64,000 nucleotides of DNA from Schaalia hyovaginalis. Lineage in GTDB: Bacteria > Actinomycetota > Actinomycetes > Actinomycetales > Actinomycetaceae. A program made the translations under genes and the position numbers. The DNA is taken from assembly GCF_014208035.1 (NCBI RefSeq), contig NZ_JACHMK010000001.1, positions 1,302,001 through 1,366,000 of the forward strand, given 5' to 3'. Below, piece after piece: positions 54,467 through 63,800 of this stretch. Each line of letters opens with the position of its first letter. Position 1 is the first letter of the stretch. The notes below the pieces were generated by a model. The model worked only from the letters and a program-made list of their open reading frames with translations, searched no databases and had not been told where the DNA came from.

Positions 54467-54937
54467 TCAGAGGCCCGCGGGGAATCCGAGCTGGCGCCAG
54501 GCCTCGTACACGGCGATCGAGGCCGAGTTCGCGAGGTTGAGGGAGCGCACGCCCTCGCGCATGTGGATGCGGACGCGCTCCGAGACGCGGGGGTGGTTCA
54601 TGGCTTCTTCGCTCAGCCCCACGGATTCGCGTCCGAAGAGGAGCCCGTCGCCGTCGGCGTAGGCGACATCGGTGTACAGCGTCGTCGCGTGACCGGTGAA
54701 CGCCCAGATCTGCCCGGGGATCTCCTCGAGGGCGGAGTCGAGGTCGGAATGGACCTTCACATGCGCGAGGTCGTGGTAGTCGAGGCCTGCGCGCCTGAGC
54801 TTCGCATCGTCCATATCGAAGCCGAGGCGCTCGACGAGATGGAGCATCGCGCCGGTGCAGGCGGACAGGCGGATGGCGGCGCCGGAGTTCCCCGGGATCT
54901 CGGGTTCGAAGAAGACGATGTGGAGCATGGGCTCCAT
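54467..54937 (-). CDS. trmL: tRNA (cytidine/uridine-2'-O)-methyltransferase, TrmL-like SPOUT protein
   Basis: 156 aa, the minimal SPOUT length. HIVFFEPEIPGNSGAAIRLS at the N-terminus, LRRAGLDYHDLA, LLFGRESVGLSEE and the knot segment REGVRSLNLANSASIAVYEA are diagnostic. It probably methylates the ribose of the wobble base 34 in certain tRNAs. The start may be ATG 54937 or ATG 54928; neither has a strong site. Confidence 0.9.
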   Translation of the reverse strand: MEPMLHIVFFEPEIPGNSGAAIRLSACTGAMLHLVERLGFDMDDAKLRRAGLDYHDLAHVKVHSDLDSALEEIPGQIWAFTGHATTLYTDVAYADGDGLLFGRESVGLSEEAMNHPRVSERVRIHMREGVRSLNLANSASIAVYEAWRQLGFPAGL

Positions 54938-54966
54938 CCTGCCACTGCGCGGGGCGGGGATCCGAC

Positions 54967-55512
54967 TCAGAGGGGGCGCGCGGGGATCTCGTGGGTGACC
55001 GTGAGACGGGCCCGGGCGATCGTGTGCGCCAGCATCCGGCCGGAGCAGGCCGCAGGCGTCGCCTCGTCATCGAGGCCGAGGGTGTCGAGGTCGAGGGCGT
55101 GGACCGCGAAGATGTAGCGATGGGGGCGATCGCCGCGCGGGGGAGCGGCCCCGAAGTAATCGGGGTCGCCGTGATCGACGCGGATGTGGAAGGCCGCGCC
55201 GTCGAGCTCGAGATCGGAACGGCCGGCTCCGCGCGGCAGCGTCGTCTGGTGCGGCGCGAGATCGACGACCATCCAATGCCACCACCCCGAGGGCGTGGGG
55301 GCGTCCGGATCGAAGCAGGTCACGACGAAGGAGCGCGTCTGCTCGGGAAAGCCCTCCCAGTGGAGGTGCGGCGAAGTCGAGCCGCCCGCGAGGGTCGCCG
55401 ATTCGGGCATCGGGGCCCCGTCGACCATGTCGGCCGACACGAGGTCGAATCCCGGGACGGGCGGGAGCAGGTCGTAGGGGTCGGGGGCGATGGGCCGGGC
55501 GAGCAGATCCAC
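54967..55512 (-). CDS. YbhB/YbcL family phosphatidylethanolamine-binding-like protein
   Basis: 181 aa. The PEBP fold signature is clear: STSPHLHWEGFP, VVTCFDPDAPTPSGWWHWMV and the anion-pocket GDRPHRYIFAVHALD. The biochemical role of bacterial members is not established. It starts at GTG 55512 with AAGGAGGA upstream; the frame stays open further out but without family sequence. Divergent from imuA', with the SOS box in the 120-base gap. Confidence 0.9.
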   Translation of the reverse strand: MDLLARPIAPDPYDLLPPVPGFDLVSADMVDGAPMPESATLAGGSTSPHLHWEGFPEQTRSFVVTCFDPDAPTPSGWWHWMVVDLAPHQTTLPRGAGRSDLELDGAAFHIRVDHGDPDYFGAAPPRGDRPHRYIFAVHALDLDTLGLDDEATPAACSGRMLAHTIARARLTVTHEIPARPL

Positions 55513-55604
55513 GGGTCCTCCTTCGGTGCGGATGGCTTCCAGTGTCCTCCTTTTCGAGGGGGAATGGGGGCGGACGCACATGCCGGCGGCATCCTCTACA
55601 CTTG

Positions 55605-55620
55605 TAGAACACGTGTTCGA
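55605..55620. promoter_or_regulatory. LexA (SOS) box before imuA'-imuB
   Basis: TAGAACACGTGTTCGA. It matches the actinobacterial LexA consensus TCGAAC-N4-GTTCGA except for one base. Located 12 bases before the imuA' start; it could also influence the divergent YbhB-like gene. Confidence 0.85.
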
Positions 55621-55632
55621 CGGAGGTGGGTG

Positions 55633-56127
55633 ATGCTCGCTGCGCAAGAACGCCTGCGACGCGCCAGGCGGGCGCTGCAGGCCGCGGAAAGCGATGCCGG
55701 CCTTGCCCGTCCCGTATCCGAGAGCGCTCGGGGGTTTTCCCGCGGCGACGGGGTCTTCCACGTGAGCGGAGGGAACGGGCGGATCCTCCGCGCTCTCGGC
55801 GAAGCCCTCCCCGAAGGGGGATGGGGCGGAATCATCGGGCTGAACGACCTCGGATGGGAGGCCGCGGCGAAGGCCGGGGTCGATCTCTCCCGCATCCTCG
55901 TCATCCCCCGGCCGATGGGGGACGGAGCGCAGGTCTGCTCCCTCCTCCTCGAGGCCCTCGACCTCGTCTGCGCGGACGGGGAGCTCATCGCCCCTCCGGC
56001 TCGGCGCCGTCTCGCCGCCCTCGCGCGTTCGCACAGACGCATCCTCCTCACGACGACCCGCTGGGCGGGCCTGTCCCGCCCCTGGCGGGCCTGCGCGGAG
56101 CCTGGCGCTGCGAAGGCGATCTCATGA
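55633..56127 (+). CDS. imuA': ImuA'-like mutasome protein (short)
   Basis: 164 aa. A RecA-like but degenerate protein at the position of mycobacterial ImuA', a cofactor of SOS mutagenesis. The region GVFHVSGGNGRILRALGEAL replaces a Walker A loop and lacks the GKT/S residues, so ATP binding is doubtful. It seems shorter than the mycobacterial protein. GGAGG lies six bases before the ATG. Preceded by a LexA box and overlapping imuB by ATGA. Identification is mainly by context plus faint similarity. Confidence 0.72.
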   Translation: MLAAQERLRRARRALQAAESDAGLARPVSESARGFSRGDGVFHVSGGNGRILRALGEALPEGGWGGIIGLNDLGWEAAAKAGVDLSRILVIPRPMGDGAQVCSLLLEALDLVCADGELIAPPARRRLAALARSHRRILLTTTRWAGLSRPWRACAEPGAAKAIS

Positions 56128-57656
56128 GGCGCATGGTGCTGTGGGTCCCCGATTGGCCGGTCGCCTCCCTCGTCGTGGATCTTCCCCCCGGCGCTCGCGG
56201 CGCCGTCGCCCGACGCGAGCGCATCGAATGCGCCACGATCGGGGCGAGGGAAGCGGGAGTGCGCCCGGGAATGCGCGTGAGCACCGCCCAATACCTGTGC
56301 CCGGACCTCATCATCGCCCCCAGGGACGAGGACCGCGAAGGGCGCGCCTTCGAAGAGGTCCTCAGGGCTTTCGACTCGGTCGCGGCAGGCGTCGTCTCAT
56401 TCCGGCCGGGGCTCGCCTCGGCGCCGGCCCGCCCCGCCGCGCGGTGGCACGGATCGGAGGAGGCCGCGGCCTCGGCCCTCGTCGATGCCGTCGCGGCGGC
56501 CACGGGCGTCGAATGCTTCGTCGGGGCGGCTTCGGGGCCCCTTGCGGCGATCGCGGCCGCGCGGGAACAGCGCATCGTCCCCGATTCCGATACGGGGGCC
56601 TTTCTCGCGAAGATCCCGCTTCGAGAATGCCTCCCGCTCCTGCCCCCCTCCCTGCGTGCCCAGGGGCGTGAGGGGATCGCCCTGCTCGATGTCCTGGGGG
56701 TGCGCACCTGCGGGGACCTCCTCGCGCTCGCCCGGGGGCGTGAGCTTCCGCTCGCCCGCCCTGCGCGGATTCCTGCGGATCTCAGTCGCAGCATCGAGCC
56801 GGAAGAAGACGCCGCCAGCCTCGATCTCATCGTCTTCCCCGTGCGTCGAGCGGCCCTCTGCCTGGCCGAGGAGCTCGCGCGCACCGGATTGAGCTCTCAG
56901 CTCCTCGAAATCGAGACCGAGACCGAGGACGGGCGCTCGCGCCGGCGCACCTGGTCGGGAGTCGATGTGGGCGATCCCGCCGTCGTGGTGGAAAGGGTCC
57001 GCTGGCAGCTCAAGGGCTGGATCGATCACCCGGACGCCGAGGGGGCGCCCGCCGCGAGGCTCCGCCGCATCCGCGTGACGGCCGCGCAGCCCTTCGCCGC
57101 CGGAGCATCGCGCCCCCTGTGGGGAGGCGAATCCGAGCGGAGTGAAATCGAGCGGCTCGTCGAACGCCTCCGTTCCCTCCTCGGCGAGGACGCGGTCAAG
57201 ACGCCGCGCCTTCAAGGGGGCTGGGATCCTCGGACTCGGGCGGTGCTGCTCCCCTGGGGCGAAACGGATCCGGACGCCCCCGCGCGTGAGGGCGAATGGG
57301 AGGGGAATCTCGCCCTGTCCCCCTCAACAGTCCTGGAGGCGCCGGAACCCGTTCTCCTCCTCGGGGGCCTCACGGGCTTCGAAGCGGTGGGCGTGACGGC
57401 GAGGGGGGAGCTCGACCGGACTGCGCGACGGCTGCGCTCAGATGACGCTCGACCCCGCCGCGGGCCTTCCCTGCTCGCGGGGCGCACGCTCAGCGTCGAG
57501 GTGCTCGGCAGGCCCTGGGCGATACGGGGGCGGTGGTGGGAGCCCGGCGAGCTCCGGGGCGCACGCGTCTACGTGCGCGTCCGCCGCCCGGAGGGGGCGG
57601 ATCTGCTGCTCGTCAACAGGGAGGGGCGGTGGTGGATCGACTCCGTTTTCGACTAG
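56124..57656 (+). CDS. imuB: ImuB, Y-family polymerase-like mutasome protein
   Basis: 510 aa. N-terminal Y-family fold: LWVPDWPVASLVVDLPPGAR stands where active polymerases have an Asp-containing motif, and the later acidic pair is also missing, consistent with the catalytically dead ImuB that acts as a hub tying DnaE2 to the beta clamp. RPGMRVSTAQYLCPDL and a helix-hairpin region (about 190-215) follow. The C-terminal part (about 330-510) is variable and ends in WWIDSVFD. Coupled to imuA' and controlled by its LexA box. Confidence 0.9.
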   Translation: MRRMVLWVPDWPVASLVVDLPPGARGAVARRERIECATIGAREAGVRPGMRVSTAQYLCPDLIIAPRDEDREGRAFEEVLRAFDSVAAGVVSFRPGLASAPARPAARWHGSEEAAASALVDAVAAATGVECFVGAASGPLAAIAAAREQRIVPDSDTGAFLAKIPLRECLPLLPPSLRAQGREGIALLDVLGVRTCGDLLALARGRELPLARPARIPADLSRSIEPEEDAASLDLIVFPVRRAALCLAEELARTGLSSQLLEIETETEDGRSRRRTWSGVDVGDPAVVVERVRWQLKGWIDHPDAEGAPAARLRRIRVTAAQPFAAGASRPLWGGESERSEIERLVERLRSLLGEDAVKTPRLQGGWDPRTRAVLLPWGETDPDAPAREGEWEGNLALSPSTVLEAPEPVLLLGGLTGFEAVGVTARGELDRTARRLRSDDARPRRGPSLLAGRTLSVEVLGRPWAIRGRWWEPGELRGARVYVRVRRPEGADLLLVNREGRWWIDSVFD

Positions 57657-57683
57657 CCCCGAGAGCGCGACCCCGCGGGGGAA

Positions 57684-57689
57684 TAGAAT
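57684..57689 (+). promoter_or_regulatory. -10 element for leaderless SNF2 mRNA
   Basis: TAGAAT ends six bases before the ATG at 57696; no ribosome site lies between. It suggests the helicase can be expressed apart from imuA'B. No LexA box is visible here. Confidence 0.5.
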
Positions 57690-57695
57690 GACGAG

Positions 57696-60600
57696 ATGCG
57701 CATTTCGTTCGAGACGGCACTGATCCTCATCGAATCCGAGGATCGGGAGCTCATGTCGCGCGTGGGACCGGCGAACTGGGCCAAAGGCGTGACCCTCCTG
57801 AGCTCGGGCAAGCTCGTCTCCGTCGAAGAGGCCGAGGAGGCGCAGACGTGGACGGCGCGGGTCCGCGATCGCGGACTCGCCTACAAGACCTGGGTGCGCG
57901 TCCTGCCGGGAAGGATCGAACTCAGCTGCGCCTGCCCCCTCGGGGAGGACTGCGCGCACGCGGTGGCGCTTCTTCTCACCCTGCGCGACGAGGCGCGCGC
58001 CCTCGCGCATGAGCCCGCGCCCTGGCGGACCCGCCTCGCGCCCCTGGTCGGCGGGAGGGGCGCCCGCGGAGAACCCCTCGCGCTCCTCGTGAACACCGCT
58101 GAACGCCCCGACGAGATCCTCCTCGAGCCCCTGCGCCGCGGCAAGATCGTCCCATGGACGCGCAAGCGCGCGAGCTGGCCCGACCTCGTCTCGACCCAGT
58201 GGGCCTCGGTCACCGAGGGAATCGATCCCGCCCATCTGGCCCTCATGCGGGAGGGCTACGCGCTGTCGCGCAAGGAGGACGCGTGGCACTCGCGCAGCGA
58301 GGTCCGTCTCTCCTCACTGGGGCCGGACGCCCTCAGCTGGCTGCGCCGCCTCGCCCGAGAGGGCGTCGCCCTCTTCGCCTCCCTCGATGACTTCGCGCCT
58401 CTGAGGCTCGACACGATCACCTGGGACCTGGGCCTGGACCTGAAAGCGGTCGACTCCGGCATGAGGCTCGACCGCCTCGCCACGAACGGCGAGGAACGGA
58501 TCATCGATCCGCGGATCGACGAGGGCGCGGGACTCATCGTTCTCGACGGGGGCGCCCGACTCGGAGCCCTTTGCGGAACGGAGCTCCTGAACCTCGTGCC
58601 CGCGCAGGGCCTCGCCATTCCCGCCGAGGACGTCGCCGACTTCACGACGGCGTTCCTCCCCGTTCTCAAGCGCCAATTCCCGATCGTCTCGGTCGATTCC
58701 TCCGTGGATCTCGCATCGCCTCCGCCCGTCCGCCTCGTGGCGACGCTGCGCCTCGAGGACGCGCGCACGCTCCTCGTGCGCTGGTGGGCGGAGTTCGACT
58801 GCTCGGGAACGGCATCGCGGGTCCTCCTCCAGCGCGGCCTCGACGCGCCGGGAGTCGCCGAGCTCGCCGCGAGAATCGACGTCCTCGGCCGCACCGCGGC
58901 GTCGAGAGGACTGTGGGAATCGGGCCCCGCGACACTGCGTCTTCCGGGCTGGCGCATCCCCGAATACCTGGATCGCGTCGTATCGGCCATCGATGATCCG
59001 GACCTCGTCTGGGACGTCGACGAAGCCGTATCCGGCGTGGAGGTCGACGCCGAGCCCCTGGTGATGACGGTCGACATGGCGGACCGCGACTCGGACTGGT
59101 TCGGACTGAAGGTCCGGCTCGATGTCGGCGGCGTGGAGGTGCGCCTCGCCGAGGTCCTCCGCGCCCTCGCCGAGGGCGAGGACCACCTCCTCGTGTCCGG
59201 GCGCTGGGTGAGCCTCGACGGACCGCGTTTCGAGGCGCTTGCGGCCCTCCTCGCCGAAGCCCGGGCGCTCAGCGATGAAGAGGAGCTGGCCATCACCCCC
59301 CTCCACCTGGGACTGTGGCGGGAAATCGAAGAACTCGCCGATCATGCGCGCGCCGCCCGCGAATGGGAGGAGCGCGTCAGGGGCCTCTCCTCGTTCGCCG
59401 AGGTCGAGATCGTCCCTCCCGTCGAAGTCGAGCTGCGTCCCTACCAGCGCGAGGGAGTCGAGTGGCTCGCCTCCCGGGCGGGAGCGGGCCTCGGCGCGAT
59501 CCTCGCCGACGACATGGGACTGGGCAAGACCCTCCAAGTCCTCACCGCCATCGCCTCGACCCGCCCCGATCCTGAGGCCCCGCCCGTCCTCGTCGTCGCG
59601 CCGACTTCGGTGGTGTCGACATGGAAGCGCGAGGCGCAGCGCTTCTTCCCCGGTCTGCGCGTGCGCCTCGTCGGCGAAACCCGCAGGAGGCGGGGAAGCC
59701 CCCTTTCCGAGGCCGCGGCCGGTGCGGACCTCCTCGTCACCTCGTACACCATCGCCCGACTCGAAGCCGAGGAGTGGGCCGGAATGGAATTCTCCGGCCT
59801 CGTCCTCGACGAGGCTCAAGCCGCCAAGAACCCGAGGACCGCGATCTACAAGGCCCTTCGCTCTCTGCGCACCCCCTGGGCCTTCGCCGTGACCGGCACG
59901 CCGGTGGAGAACTCCCTTTCGGACCTGTGGGCCCTGCTCTCCCTGACCGACCCGGGCCTCCTGCCCTCCTGGACGACCTTCACGCGGGCCATGCGCAAGC
60001 CGATCGAGGATGAGGGCGATGAAGAGGCCCTCGCCAGGCTCCATCGCCTCGTCGCGCCCTTCATGCTGAGGCGCACGAAGGAGGAGGTCGCCTCCGATCT
60101 TCCGGACAAGGTCGAAACCCTCGTGCACATCGATCTGGGCGCCGAGCACCGCAGGATCTACGAGCAGGCGCTCATGCGCGAACGCGCGAAGATTCTCGAC
60201 CTCGCCGGGGATTCGGCCAAACGGATCGACTTGCTCGCCTCCATCACGCGCCTGCGCCAGCTCGCCCTCGATCCGGCCCTCGTGGATCCGGCATACGGCG
60301 CAGCGGGCTCGGCGAAGATCGAGTACCTCGCCGACGTGCTCGACGAGATCGTCCCCAGGGGGCATCGCGCCCTGGTCTTCTCCCAATTCACCTCCTTCCT
60401 GGCGCGCATCCGCGACGTCCTCGAACGTCGGGGCGTACGGGTCGTGCAGCTCGACGGGTCGACGAGGGACCGCGAAGGTGCGATCGACGATTTCCGCTCG
60501 GGACGGGCGCCCGTGTTCCTCATCTCGCTGAAGGCGGGCGGTACGGGACTGACCCTGACGGAAGCCGATTACGTGTACGTCATGGATCCGTGGTGGAATC

Positions 60601-60809
60601 CCGCCGCCGAGGCCCAGGCCGTGGATCGCGCGCACCGCATCGGCCAGGAGAAGAAGGTCAACGTCTACCGCCTCGTCGCCGCGGACACGATCGAGGACCG
60701 GGTGGTCGCCCTTCAGGAGCGCAAACGCGCGCTCGTCACCTCGGTCGTCGAGGGCGCGGGGGCCGCAAGCGGATTGAGCGCGGCCGATCTCGCCGCCCTT
60801 CTCGACTGA
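57696..60809 (+). CDS. SWIM zinc-finger SNF2-family helicase
   Basis: 1,037 aa. N-terminal SWIM finger Cys78-x-Cys80-x5-Cys86-x-His88; a long middle region (about 150-560); SNF2 ATPase from about 580 with Walker A in DDMGLGKTLQ (Lys611), DEAQ box at 705-708, VTGTPVENSLSDLW; helicase C domain with FSQFTSFLARI, SLKAGGTGLTLTEADYVYVM and the final DPWWNPAAEAQAVDRAHRIG. A double-stranded-DNA translocase probably acting on protein-DNA or transcription complexes. It lies between imuB and dnaE2 with its own promoter element. Confidence 0.93.
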   Translation: MRISFETALILIESEDRELMSRVGPANWAKGVTLLSSGKLVSVEEAEEAQTWTARVRDRGLAYKTWVRVLPGRIELSCACPLGEDCAHAVALLLTLRDEARALAHEPAPWRTRLAPLVGGRGARGEPLALLVNTAERPDEILLEPLRRGKIVPWTRKRASWPDLVSTQWASVTEGIDPAHLALMREGYALSRKEDAWHSRSEVRLSSLGPDALSWLRRLAREGVALFASLDDFAPLRLDTITWDLGLDLKAVDSGMRLDRLATNGEERIIDPRIDEGAGLIVLDGGARLGALCGTELLNLVPAQGLAIPAEDVADFTTAFLPVLKRQFPIVSVDSSVDLASPPPVRLVATLRLEDARTLLVRWWAEFDCSGTASRVLLQRGLDAPGVAELAARIDVLGRTAASRGLWESGPATLRLPGWRIPEYLDRVVSAIDDPDLVWDVDEAVSGVEVDAEPLVMTVDMADRDSDWFGLKVRLDVGGVEVRLAEVLRALAEGEDHLLVSGRWVSLDGPRFEALAALLAEARALSDEEELAITPLHLGLWREIEELADHARAAREWEERVRGLSSFAEVEIVPPVEVELRPYQREGVEWLASRAGAGLGAILADDMGLGKTLQVLTAIASTRPDPEAPPVLVVAPTSVVSTWKREAQRFFPGLRVRLVGETRRRRGSPLSEAAAGADLLVTSYTIARLEAEEWAGMEFSGLVLDEAQAAKNPRTAIYKALRSLRTPWAFAVTGTPVENSLSDLWALLSLTDPGLLPSWTTFTRAMRKPIEDEGDEEALARLHRLVAPFMLRRTKEEVASDLPDKVETLVHIDLGAEHRRIYEQALMRERAKILDLAGDSAKRIDLLASITRLRQLALDPALVDPAYGAAGSAKIEYLADVLDEIVPRGHRALVFSQFTSFLARIRDVLERRGVRVVQLDGSTRDREGAIDDFRSGRAPVFLISLKAGGTGLTLTEADYVYVMDPWWNPAAEAQAVDRAHRIGQEKKVNVYRLVAADTIEDRVVALQERKRALVTSVVEGAGAASGLSAADLAALLD

Positions 60810-60818
60810 GCGCCCTTG

Positions 60819-60834
60819 TCGAACAGATGTTCGA
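60819..60834. promoter_or_regulatory. LexA (SOS) box before dnaE2
   Basis: TCGAACAGATGTTCGA, an exact match to TCGAAC-N4-GTTCGA. It abuts a -10-like TACCAT (60835-60840), which ends six bases before the GTG at 60847. LexA binding would therefore block a leaderless promoter. Confidence 0.9.
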
Positions 60835-60846
60835 TACCATGTCCGG

Positions 60847-63800
60847 GTGAGCAGAGCCCAAGCACCCGTGCCCTATGCGGAACTCCACGCGCATTCGGCC
60901 TTCACCCTGCTCGAAGGGGCCGATCAGCCCGAAGACCTCGTGCGCACCGCGGCCGATCTCGGCCTCGAGGCGCTCGCGGTTCTCGACGTCGATGCGATGC
61001 GTTCAGCGGTTCAAGCCGCCACCGCCTCGCGGCGCTTCGGCCTCCCCGTCGTCCAGGGCGCCGAGCTCACCCTCGATGCGGCCTGCCTCACGCAGATCGA
61101 CCCCGCCGCACGGGGGAGGGGCTGGGGCCTCGTCCCGGGAGCGGAGGACCCGGGCGTGCGCCTGCCCGTCCTCGTCTCCTCGCCGAAGGGCTACACGGCC
61201 CTGTGCTCGGCGATGAGCGCCCACGCCCTTTCCCGCCCGGGGCGCCGCCTCAGCCCCCACGGCCTGGCCGGACTCTCGGGGAGCGCCCGCGACTGGTACG
61301 TCCTCTCGGGGACGGGGCGGGGGCCGCTGCGACGCGCCCTCGTCTCCGGGGGACTCGCCGGCGCCAGACGGATGCGCGATCTGCTCATCGAGGCCTTCGG
61401 GCGCGAGCGCCTCCTCATCGAATCCGCCCTCGGACCGCATGACCCGGATGAACTCGCAGATCTTCTCGCCCTGCTCGCCGACGAGAAGGATCTTCCCCTG
61501 GTCGCAACGGGAGCGGTGCGCTGCGCGACTCCGGCGTCTCAGGCGATCGGTGATGTCCTCGCGGCGACGCGCCTCGGGGTCCCCCTCAGCCGGGCCGAGT
61601 CGCATCTGCCCGCCCTGCGGTCCTTCCTGCGCAGCGGCGAGGAGATGCTGCGCCTCCATCACCGCCATCCGCACGCGCTTGCGAACAGCGTCGAGATCGC
61701 CCGGAGGACGGCCTTCGACCTGCGCCTCCTCGCCCCCGGGCTCCCGCGCACCCGCGTGCCCGAGGGGATGGACGAGGAGGGCTGGCTCGCCGAGCTGACC
61801 AGGCGCGGAGCCCTCGAACGCTACGGGGGCAGGGAATCGCACCCGCGCGCCTGGGAGACCATCGACCGCGAACTCGGGGTGATCAACGCCCTGGGATTCC
61901 CCGGATACTTCCTCATCGTCAAAGAGATCGTCGACTTCTGCGCGGAGCGGGGGATCCTCTGCCAGGGCCGGGGCTCGGCCGCGAACTCGGCGGTGTGCTA
62001 CGCGCTGGGGATCACGGCTGTGGACGCGGTGCGCCACCGCCTCCTCTTCGAACGCTTCCTCTCCGCGGGGCGCTCGGGTCCTCCCGACATCGACATCGAC
62101 ATCGAGGCGGGGCGGCGCGAGGAGGTGATCCAGCACGTCTACTCGATGTACGGCCGCGAACGCGCGGCTCAAGTGGCGAACGTCATCACCTACCGCCCCC
62201 GCTCGGCCATCCGGGACGCCGCGCGGGCATTGGGCTACGCGCCCGGCGTTGCGAAGGCATGGTCGAAGGAGGCGCCCGACCGGGATCCTTCGGGCCCCGA
62301 AGGGGAGGGCGCATCGGCGGATGGCGGGATCCCGCCACTGGTCTCCTCGATCGCGCGTGCGCTGCAGGGATTGCCGCGGCACATGGGGATCCACTCCGGC
62401 GGCATGGTCCTCAGCGAACAGCCGGTCGCCGGGATCTGCCCGATCGTCTGGGCGGCGAAAGAGGGGCGGAGTGTCCTTCAATGGGACAAGGAGGACTGCG
62501 CGGATGCGGGGCTCGTGAAGTTCGACCTCCTCGGGCTGGGGATGCTCACCGCATTGAGGATCGCGTTCACGCGCCTCGCCGAGGCCGGGGAGTCCGGCCG
62601 CGACGGGGCTCGCCTCGGCCTCCACAACCTGCCCGAAGAGGACCCCCGCGTCTACGACCTGCTGTGCGCGGCGGACACCGTCGGCGTGTTCCAAGTGGAA
62701 TCGCGCGCTCAGATGAACACGCTGCCCCGTCTTCGCCCCCGCTGCTTCTACGACATCGTCGTCGAAGTGGCCCTCATCCGTCCCGGTCCGATCCAGGGAA
62801 GGGCCGTGAACCCCTATCTGAGGCGCCGACTGGGAAGGGAACCCGTGTCCTACCCGCATCCGCTCCTCGAACCCGCTCTGGCGAAAACCTTCGGAGTCCC
62901 GATCTTCCAGGAGCAGCTCATGCAGATCGCGATCGACGCCGCGGGTTTCTCCCCCGCGCAGGCCGATCGCCTGCGTCGGGCGATGGGGGCGAAGAGATCG
63001 CCGGAGCGCATGGAGGAACTGCGCCCGGCCCTCATGGAAGGGATGGCCGCGCACGGGATCGGGGCCGCTGTCGGCGAGGAGATCTTCGCCCAGCTCAAGA
63101 GCTTCGCCGACTTCGGTTTCCCCGAGTCCCACGCCTTCTCCTTCGCGCACATCGTCTACGCCTCCGCCTGGCTCAAGGTGCATCATCCCGAGGAGTTCTA
63201 CGCGGCCCTCCTCGCCGCTCAGCCGATGGGCTTCTACTCGCCGGCCTCGCTCGTTCATGACGCGCGCCGCCACGGGGTGCGCATCGCCGGCCCGGATGTG
63301 AACTCCTCGGAGCTTTCGGCACGAGTCGCCCGCTGCGAGGGGAGCGGGCCGAGGCCCTCCGTCGACGCCCCCGTCGCCCTCGACGTGGATCCCTCCTCCG
63401 TGCTGCGCCTGGGCTTCGACTCCGTGCGCGGAATCGGGGCCGGGGGAGACAAGATCCTGAAGGCGCGCGAAGAGGGGCCCTTCAAGGATCTCGGGGAGTG
63501 CGCCCGGCGGGCGAGTCTGTCGGAGTCCGAGATCCTTCGCCTCGCGAAAGCCGGGGCCTTCACGAGTCTGGGGGTGTCGGCCCGTGAAGGGGCGTGGGCG
63601 GCGGGGGCCCTCGGCAGGTCCTCGTGGGTTCAGCCCTTCCTCCCGGGAACCGAGGTCGGGGGTGATGCCCCCGGACTCCCGGAGATGGGCGAAGAGGAGG
63701 CCCTGCGGGTCGAATGGGACGCCATGGGTCTCACAGTCGAGCGCCACCCGCTGGAGTGCGCGCGCCCGGAGCTTCGCGAACGCGGCGTGATGAGGGCGAT

